Assembly: GCA_024699205.1 (NCBI GenBank)
Contig: JAILQA010000281.1
Location: 1 to 5,133 of the forward strand
Source: Treponema sp.
Lineage (GTDB): Bacteria > Spirochaetota > Spirochaetia > Treponematales > Treponemataceae
DNA length: 5,133 nucleotides
Direction: 5' to 3'
In this document: positions 1-5,133 of the stretch, piece by piece
How positions within the stretch are numbered: the first letter of the stretch is position 1
Layout of the letters: each line of letters begins with the position of its first letter
Notes under the pieces: generated by a model
The model's database searches: none
Told to the model about the DNA's origin: nothing
Seen by the model: only the letters and a program-made list of their open reading frames with translations
Program-made: the position numbers and the translations under genes

Positions 1-14
1 GCATAAAAAGCAGG

Positions 15-2144
15 CTATTTTCTACGGACTTTGAACTCCAATTTGGTATTTTTGCTCTTGTTGTCATCATATTTCTTATACTTGTTGTAAAGCTCCTGCT
101 GGGCGTGGAAATCGGCCTGATTTTTTTCTTTTTGAACAGGCTCCCAGGTTCCGTTTGGCAAAAGATTATGGGCATTTGTGTTGTCCATAAAGTAGGTATC
201 CAGAATAGATTTAATGTCATTAAAGGCATTTTTATCCAGAATTGGGAACATGAGTTCTATTCGGCGGTCAAGATTGCGGCTCATCCAGTCGGCACTTGAG
301 CAGTAGAGTTCCGGGGCTCCTCCATTCTGGAAATAGAAGATTCGCGAATGTTCAAGATAGCGGTCAACAATGGAAACTACTTTGATATTTTCGCTCATAC
401 CCTTTACACCTGGAACCAGCATACAGATTCCGCGGATATTGAGAAGGATTTTTACTCCTGCATTGCTTGCCTTGTAAAGGGCCTGGATTATTTCCTGGTG
501 AGTAAGACTGTTCATTTTTGCAATTATTAATCCCGGGTTCTCTGGACTGGTGCGGTCTATTTCGCGCTGAATCATTGAGAGCAGCTGCTGTTTTATGGTT
601 ACTGGCGCCATTGCAAGACAGTTCATTTTCTGGAGGGTAGAATAGCCGGTTACAAGGTTGAAAAAGTTTGTGGCATCATTTGCAATCTGTGGATTTGCGG
701 TAAAAAGCGACAAGTCAGAGTAGAGACGGGCGGTTTTTGGGTTGTAATTTCCTGTTGAAAGATGGACGTATCGTTTGATTGAATCTTCTTCCTGGCGGAT
801 AATCATAAGGATTTTGGCGTGAACTTTAAGGTTTACAAGTCCGTAGATTACCGTAACGCCGGCCTGTTCCAGTTCTGTTGCCCAGGCAATATTGCGCTCT
901 TCATCAAAGCGGGCTTTCAGTTCAACGAGGGCTACAACCTGTTTTCCATTTTGAGCTGCACGTTCAAGGGCTGCAACAATCGGAGAATCTCTTCCGGTTC
1001 TGTAAAGCGTCATTTTTATTGACAAAACCTTAGGATCATCAGCGGCATCAGATATAAATTTTACTACCGGGTCATAGCTTTCGTAAGGAACATGCAGAAT
1101 TTTATCACGAATTTTAAGAGTATCCCAGAAAGGCTCGTCATCCGGTAAATCATGAGGATAAAAATGCTGCCATTTTTCAAAACTCAGGGATTCTGCCTCT
1201 TCTGTATCACGAAGTTCAAGCAGTTCCTGAGGATCAACTATTCCGTCAACTTTGTAAACGTCTTCATTTTTGAGTTCGAGTTTTTCCATCAAAAAGTTGA
1301 GAAGCTGTTCGCTGGTCGAATTGCAGGTTATCTGTACCGGGAAGGAGGATTTTCGCTGAATCAAAACATCTTCCATTGCGTGAATAAAATTCTTGCCGGA
1401 ATCTTCATCAACGGCGAAATCAGCATCGCGGGTAACTTTAAAAATCATTGTTTCTTCAACATCAAGACCGGAAAAAAGCTGGGTTCCGAATTCTGTGATT
1501 ATGTCGTCGATAAGGGTAAATTCTTTTTTGCGAGCGGTTTTGCCGGGAAGCCAGTAAATTGCCGGAATAACAGACGGAATTTCAACAAATGCAATTTTTG
1601 GCAAATCGTCGGAACCGCGTAATTCTTCAGAACCTTCCTGGGTTTTAATTCCTCGAATAGGTTTTAGTAAAAATGCCGCATAGAGTGTAAGATTTTTTAT
1701 GTGAGTAAAGGTTTCGGTATCGGTTCGCAGGGGTGTTAATAAGGGGAAGATATTCTGGCGGAAGACGGTTTGGATGTATTCCCGCTGCTGAGGGGTGTAG
1801 TCTTGTGGGCGGACGTATTTTAAGCCTGATTTGCTCAGCGCGGGGAGAAGGTCGGTCATGAGGCAGGATTGCTGGGCGCGGATGATTTGATGGGCGCGTA
1901 CAGAAATGCTGGTCAATTGCAGGGCAGGGGATAAGCCGGAAATATCAATCTGCTCAGGATTTTCATAAAGGCAGCGTTTTACGGAAGCAACCCGCACCTG
2001 AAAGAATTCGTCAAAATTGCTGGTAACGATTGATAAAAATTGCAATCGCTCCATAAGCGGAATATCTTTTCTGAGTGCCTGGTATAAAACTCTGGCGTTA
2101 AATTCAAGCCAGGAAAGTTCTCTGTTAAAATATCGTTCTTCCAT
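15..2144 (-). CDS. ppk1: Polyphosphate kinase 1 (Ppk1)
   Basis: Ppk1 reversibly polymerises the gamma-phosphate of ATP into inorganic polyphosphate through a phosphohistidine intermediate. The 709-residue protein matches the family's usual length (about 690 to 720) and has all four parts: N domain (about 1-108, opening ERYFNRELSWLEFN), middle domain (about 115-320), and two phospholipase-D-like catalytic domains (about 325-500 and 505-680). Numbering from ATG 2144, the key residues align with E. coli Ppk at a constant offset of +7: Arg382 (LYRTG), Arg412 (KARFDEE), the autophosphorylated His442 (VHAK), Tyr475 and Asp477 (ARLYSD), Arg571 (IRGIC) and His599 (YLEHSR). Adenine-site Asn43 lies in TSNFDEFF. 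The end is a Lys-rich tail. I chose ATG 2144 over an in-frame TTG at 2153 because GAGG at 2159-2156 sits 11 bases before the ATG but only 2 before the TTG. The gene starts 29 bases after the ppx-like gene and is probably co-transcribed with it. The family assignment is near certain and the protein looks active. Confidence 0.98.
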   Translation of the reverse strand: MEERYFNRELSWLEFNARVLYQALRKDIPLMERLQFLSIVTSNFDEFFQVRVASVKRCLYENPEQIDISGLSPALQLTSISVRAHQIIRAQQSCLMTDLLPALSKSGLKYVRPQDYTPQQREYIQTVFRQNIFPLLTPLRTDTETFTHIKNLTLYAAFLLKPIRGIKTQEGSEELRGSDDLPKIAFVEIPSVIPAIYWLPGKTARKKEFTLIDDIITEFGTQLFSGLDVEETMIFKVTRDADFAVDEDSGKNFIHAMEDVLIQRKSSFPVQITCNSTSEQLLNFLMEKLELKNEDVYKVDGIVDPQELLELRDTEEAESLSFEKWQHFYPHDLPDDEPFWDTLKIRDKILHVPYESYDPVVKFISDAADDPKVLSIKMTLYRTGRDSPIVAALERAAQNGKQVVALVELKARFDEERNIAWATELEQAGVTVIYGLVNLKVHAKILMIIRQEEDSIKRYVHLSTGNYNPKTARLYSDLSLFTANPQIANDATNFFNLVTGYSTLQKMNCLAMAPVTIKQQLLSMIQREIDRTSPENPGLIIAKMNSLTHQEIIQALYKASNAGVKILLNIRGICMLVPGVKGMSENIKVVSIVDRYLEHSRIFYFQNGGAPELYCSSADWMSRNLDRRIELMFPILDKNAFNDIKSILDTYFMDNTNAHNLLPNGTWEPVQKEKNQADFHAQQELYNKYKKYDDNKSKNTKLEFKVRRK

Positions 2145-2155
2145 AAAAAGCAAAA

Positions 2156-2160
2156 CCTCA
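2156..2160 (-). promoter_or_regulatory. Ribosome binding site of ppk1
   Basis: The minus strand reads TGAGG here, in an otherwise AT-rich 29-base gap. GAGG lies 11 bases before ATG 2144, slightly long but workable, and only 2 bases before the alternative TTG 2153. It therefore decides the start in favour of MEERYFNRE, which also matches where family members begin. Confidence 0.7.
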
Positions 2161-2173
2161 AATAATTATTATT

Positions 2174-3703
2174 TTATATCAATATGACCTTATAACCAAA
2201 AGTAGATTCAAACATTTCTGATTTTTCAGAAAGTGCCATTTTCTCAAGAACAAGATTGTTTGAATTCTGTGTATGAATTTCCAGCGCATTTGGCAAAATT
2301 TTTATACTCAAATCTGTAAATTTCTGAAGATGTCCTCTGTCTAAAGCATCTGCAATTCGAAGAATTGAAGTAAGTTTCATAATCATCATTCTGTCTGAGC
2401 GTGGCAACATCTGGAAACTGTCATCATCCTGAGGCATTATGTGCCCCTTGTGATATTTTACAATTTCAGAAACGATTGAAATATCTTTGCGTGACAGTCC
2501 AAAAATCTCGGAATTTTTTACAATGTAACTGCTGTGCAGGTTGTGATTGTCATAACGGATAAATACACCGATATCGTGAAGAAGGGCTGCAACCTCCAGC
2601 AGAATCTTTGCCTGTTCTTCCAGTCCTATTTCATCTTTGAGTGTATCGTAAAGTTGTGTGGCAACTATTCTCACATATTCAGCATGATTTTCATCACCAT
2701 GATACTTTCTCAAAAGATTTTTTGCCGAAGCCGTAATCTGTGAGTTAAATTCCTTCTGCAGTTCTTCGTTTTTATTTGAAATACGGCTCAAAAGCAAGCC
2801 GTTTCGGATATTGGTTTCCGGTACAAGAATTGTTTCTGCACTGGTCAGCTGAATAAAAATACTGTAAATCAAAAGACTTACCTGAAGATTTTCTGCTTCG
2901 CTGTAAGAGATTTTAAATCTTCCGGCACATTCATCAATAGAGTAATCCTGGATTTCTTCAAGAAAACTCATAAAATCCTCTCTGCCAATTTCCCATAAAA
3001 ATGTAGAAATAGGATGCCCTTTATTCAAAGCCGCAAGCGTAACATCCTGACCTACTGCAATAAAGCGTTTTATTTGTGAAAGATTTAGTTCATTTTCGAG
3101 AGAGCCCTTTGTGTTTGTAACGGATTCTTTTACAAAACGCTGGATATCATCATAAGAAGAAACCTGATTCTTGATATGCTGGTCAATTCTCACCGTACCC
3201 AGGCGTAAACTGTGAACTGCTGCCATTTTTCCGTGGGACATAAGCATCATTTCGGTGGTACTACCGCCAACAACAAGAATAATTGTATCTTCTGTATTCA
3301 ATTCTATAGGTTCATCTTTAAGACAGTCGGAAATTGCCAGATACATCAGTTTGTTTTCTTCAATACCATCAACAATCCTTACTTTAAAGCCAGTCTGTAC
3401 CAGGACTCGGTCCATCACAAGGTCGCTGTTTTTAGCATCCCTAAATGTGTTTGTTGCAATACAAACCGTTTCTTCCGGAGTAATTCCCCAGCCCGTAAGC
3501 TGTTCTTTGTAGCGTTTTAAGATTTGAACCAGCTGATTCTGAGATTCCTGACTAATTGCCCCGTTTGTAAAGACATCTCTCCCCAAAGAAAGAGGCATAG
3601 CCGAACGGTCGAGGATATTTTGTTTTCTGTCTGCTGTGAACTCGGCTACAAGGAGACGAACCCCTGTAGAACCGATTTCTATAACTGATTCTGGGGCTGC
3701 CAT
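2174..3703 (-). CDS. Ppx/GppA-family exopolyphosphatase-like protein with C-terminal HD domain
   Basis: Family members release terminal phosphate from polyphosphate or convert pppGpp to ppGpp in the cytoplasm. The 509 residues match the long E. coli Ppx type (about 510). Residues 1 to about 305 form the actin-like ATPase-fold Ppx-GppA half and residues about 325-509 an HD-type half. Family landmarks include IEIGSTGVRLLV (8-19), IATNTFRDAKN (82-92), GIEENKLMYLA (113-123, holding the candidate catalytic Glu) and LRLGTVR (166-172). Two phosphate-loop acidic positions differ from the norm: Glu9 replaces the Asp of IDxGSN, and Val144 replaces the Asp of DIGGGSTE (here VVGGSTTE). The HD half appears to keep a full metal set: His340, His376-Asp377 (LLHDIG), His390, His418 and Asp453 (ADALDRGH). 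The start is ATG 3703, with GGAG 7 bases upstream. The gene sits between the glycosidase homologue (17-base gap) and ppk1 (29-base gap), which supports a polyphosphate role. Family membership is firm; exopolyphosphatase activity is uncertain because of the substitutions. It could equally act on or sense (p)ppGpp, or use its HD site. I left the symbol blank because ppx and gppA cannot be told apart here. Confidence 0.93.
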   Translation of the reverse strand: MAAPESVIEIGSTGVRLLVAEFTADRKQNILDRSAMPLSLGRDVFTNGAISQESQNQLVQILKRYKEQLTGWGITPEETVCIATNTFRDAKNSDLVMDRVLVQTGFKVRIVDGIEENKLMYLAISDCLKDEPIELNTEDTIILVVGGSTTEMMLMSHGKMAAVHSLRLGTVRIDQHIKNQVSSYDDIQRFVKESVTNTKGSLENELNLSQIKRFIAVGQDVTLAALNKGHPISTFLWEIGREDFMSFLEEIQDYSIDECAGRFKISYSEAENLQVSLLIYSIFIQLTSAETILVPETNIRNGLLLSRISNKNEELQKEFNSQITASAKNLLRKYHGDENHAEYVRIVATQLYDTLKDEIGLEEQAKILLEVAALLHDIGVFIRYDNHNLHSSYIVKNSEIFGLSRKDISIVSEIVKYHKGHIMPQDDDSFQMLPRSDRMMIMKLTSILRIADALDRGHLQKFTDLSIKILPNALEIHTQNSNNLVLEKMALSEKSEMFESTFGYKVILI

Positions 3704-3710
3704 ATCTTTA

Positions 3711-3714
3711 CTCC
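3711..3714 (-). promoter_or_regulatory. Ribosome binding site of the ppx-like gene
   Basis: The minus strand reads GGAG (within CCGGAGT) 7 bases before ATG 3703, which is ideal spacing. It lies within the 17-base gap after the upstream stop codon, so ribosomes finishing the glycosidase-like gene would arrive next to it. This fits translational coupling. Confidence 0.8.
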
Positions 3715-3720
3715 GGTTCT

Positions 3721-5133
3721 TTAAAGTTTATCGATAAGCATTGAGCATTTTCCAGAAGGAATCGGCAAAGTCTTTTTCTTCTGGTCAAGAATATTTATCG
3801 TAAAGTAATAAAGTTTTTCGCTTTCCATCTGGATTTCCCAGCCACGGTTGCTCTTATTGCTTAAAATTGTAATAAGATTTCGTTTGAGGGAAAGATTTTC
3901 AATACCCATGATTTCAAGGTTTGGAATAATCCAGTCAACCGTCTTTCTAGGGAGGCTGATAGAAAGTCCAATAACGTTTTCAATCATAAGAGCGATTGTG
4001 GAAAGTGCTGCTGTTATCAAATATCGTTTTCTAGGGAAGTTAGGATTTCCTTTCAATTTGAAATCAGCTGCTTTTCCTTCTTTATTTGGCAGATAAGCTT
4101 CCCATAAGTTACCAGGTTCTTTGTTTTCGTTAGGAAGCAAGGCTTCAAGTACAAAATAAAGATGACGGATTGAACATTCGCGAGCAAGTTCATACTGTGC
4201 GTATTTTTCCAGTCCCTTGATAACCATAAAATTGAAAGCTGGAATAACACTTCCGCAATAACCATTTCCATCCTCGCTGAAATCAGGATGATCTGCACTC
4301 AAACATGGGAAAGGATGGTCGGTACCAAAAGATTTTGGATCATTCAAATGCTCTACAAGTTTATCAGCTTTATCTGCATTTGGGATTTCAGCAAGCATTG
4401 TCCAGTAGGCTGCAATAGTTTTAACATCCAGTTTATTCTGATCTTTGTCCAAATCGTAATAAAAACCAGTATCGTTATCCCACATAAGAGAATTGATTCT
4501 GGTTTTTATAGAGAAATACATCTTTTTATACTGGAAACTTAATTCTTTGTCGTTAAGAATATCACCAAGAGCAGACATATAAGAAGCGTTGATTGCCATG
4601 CAGGCATTAAAGTCAACAGGATAGAAAGCCTTGTCTCTAGGTGCATTCAACATTGTACTTACAGTGTGAGGAACAGAATATAGACCATTTTCCTGCTTAA
4701 AGTTTTCATCAAGCCAGGTCATATATTTCTGGAGGTAAGGCATTACTTCTTTAATGCGTCGTTTATTTGCTGATTTATGATAAAGATTGAATTCAGCCCA
4801 TGCAAAAAGTGGAAGACCAATTCCATCTGGATTATCAGCTGAAATTACAGGCTTATCGTTTGAAACATCGTATTTGCAGCGGATTGCACCATTCTCTTCC
4901 TGACGTGCATAAAAGTAATCAATATTCTTACATACATCAAAATTACGGTTTGAATACACCAAAAAGAATGATGAAAAAATAGATTCGAATTGACTAATAA
5001 TTCTTTTGGCATTTTCAGGATAAATAAATAATCCTTCTGAATCCTGTTCACCAGTGGCGGGGTTGAGCCAGAATGAAGAAACCCATGACCATGTTTTATT
5101 ATAAATATCTACAAAATCCTGATCATAAAAATG
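3721..5133 (-). CDS. Trehalase-like (alpha/alpha)6 glycoside hydrolase homologue, N-terminus cut by window edge
   Basis: The frame is open from the right edge to TAA at 3723-3721, giving 470 residues with no start in the window. An in-frame TTG at 4962 is not the start, because the 57 codons before it are uninterrupted and protein-like (Trp-rich TWSWVSSFWLNP). Residues below count from the window edge. The pattern fits the six-hairpin trehalase/GH63/MGH1-like superfamily: FYARQEENGAIR, GLPLFAWAEFNLYHK, ENGLYSVP, YPVDFNACM (compare trehalase PVDLN), LMWDNDTGFYYDLD, GYCGSVIPAFNFMVIKGL, NLWEAYLPN, then a probable beta-rich tail. The candidate base Glu345 (WEAYLP) is present. However, the general-acid position of the SGMDNxPR-type motif is Leu162 (STMLNAPR), and the WRGPxW motif reads YCGSVI (Cys293, Ile297). 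I see no clear signal peptide because the N-terminus is missing. Fold assignment is fairly secure; substrate is unknown and catalysis doubtful. It is probably first or early in an operon with the ppx-like gene and ppk1. Confidence 0.82.
   Translation of the reverse strand, partial: HFYDQDFVDIYNKTWSWVSSFWLNPATGEQDSEGLFIYPENAKRIISQFESIFSSFFLVYSNRNFDVCKNIDYFYARQEENGAIRCKYDVSNDKPVISADNPDGIGLPLFAWAEFNLYHKSANKRRIKEVMPYLQKYMTWLDENFKQENGLYSVPHTVSTMLNAPRDKAFYPVDFNACMAINASYMSALGDILNDKELSFQYKKMYFSIKTRINSLMWDNDTGFYYDLDKDQNKLDVKTIAAYWTMLAEIPNADKADKLVEHLNDPKSFGTDHPFPCLSADHPDFSEDGNGYCGSVIPAFNFMVIKGLEKYAQYELARECSIRHLYFVLEALLPNENKEPGNLWEAYLPNKEGKAADFKLKGNPNFPRKRYLITAALSTIALMIENVIGLSISLPRKTVDWIIPNLEIMGIENLSLKRNLITILSNKSNRGWEIQMESEKLYYFTINILDQKKKTLPIPSGKCSMLIDKL

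Noticed and set aside
1152..1622. 156-codon open frame on the plus strand
   Set aside because: It lies wholly antisense to the middle of ppk1, whose protein is conserved through this region. The translation is rich in Phe, Cys and Asn, typical of an antisense shadow, and shows no domain.
2151..2153. TTG as the start codon of ppk1
   Set aside because: The only Shine-Dalgarno match is 2 bases away, too close to work. The ATG at 2144 has usable spacing and gives the N-terminus usual for the family.
2161..2170. Palindrome AATAATTATT between the ppx-like gene and ppk1 as a possible terminator
   Set aside because: It is a 10-base, all-AT palindrome with no loop, GC stem or proper U tract, so it would not form a stable hairpin. 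The gap also carries the ppk1 ribosome binding site.
4960..4962. TTG as the start codon of the glycosidase homologue
   Set aside because: The same frame stays open for 57 more codons to the window edge and encodes family-like sequence, so the gene begins outside the window.
4845..5051. 68-codon minus-strand open frame overlapping the glycosidase homologue
   Set aside because: It is in another frame of the same strand as a well-supported coding region. The glycosidase frame is open and family-like through here (QFESIF, DYFYARQEENG).
1..5133. CRISPR arrays, tRNA or rRNA genes, insertion sequences, long repeats
   Set aside because: Nearly all of the window is covered by three coding regions. 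I saw no spaced direct repeats, cloverleaf-like segments, transposase motifs or terminal inverted repeats.

Overview
The window is a compact, single-direction block of three genes, all on the minus strand, with almost no non-coding DNA. In order of transcription (right to left) they are: a partial trehalase-like (alpha/alpha)6 glycoside hydrolase homologue entering from the right edge (5133 to 3721), a Ppx/GppA-type exopolyphosphatase with a C-terminal HD domain (3703 to 2174), and a full-length polyphosphate kinase Ppk1 (2144 to 15). The gaps are 17 and 29 bases. Each of the two downstream genes has a recognisable Shine-Dalgarno sequence and no terminator lies between them, so the three probably share one transcript. 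The promoter must lie beyond the right edge, so no regulatory site for the unit can be read here.

The organism is a bacterium with a moderately AT-rich genome. The divergent Ppx motifs and the style of the trehalase-like protein remind me of host-associated spirochaetes (Treponema-like). That is recall-based inference and has not been tested.

Functionally, ppx and ppk1 form a polyphosphate cycle. Ppk1 makes polyphosphate from ATP and keeps every catalytic residue I can check. The Ppx-like protein would degrade polyphosphate, or act on or sense (p)ppGpp-type ligands, but its actin-like ATPase-fold half has lost a normally invariant phosphate-loop Asp (Val144) and has a conservative change in the other (Glu9). 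Its HD half looks intact.

The upstream glycosidase homologue is also unusual. The position where the family normally has the general-acid Asp (SGMDNxPR-type motif) reads Leu, and the WRGPxW-type substrate-site motif is degraded, although the candidate base Glu remains. The most interesting feature of the window is therefore that an apparently complete polyphosphate synthase is encoded next to two enzyme homologues whose key catalytic residues have been replaced. This raises the possibility that both have diverged in activity or become binding or regulatory proteins.
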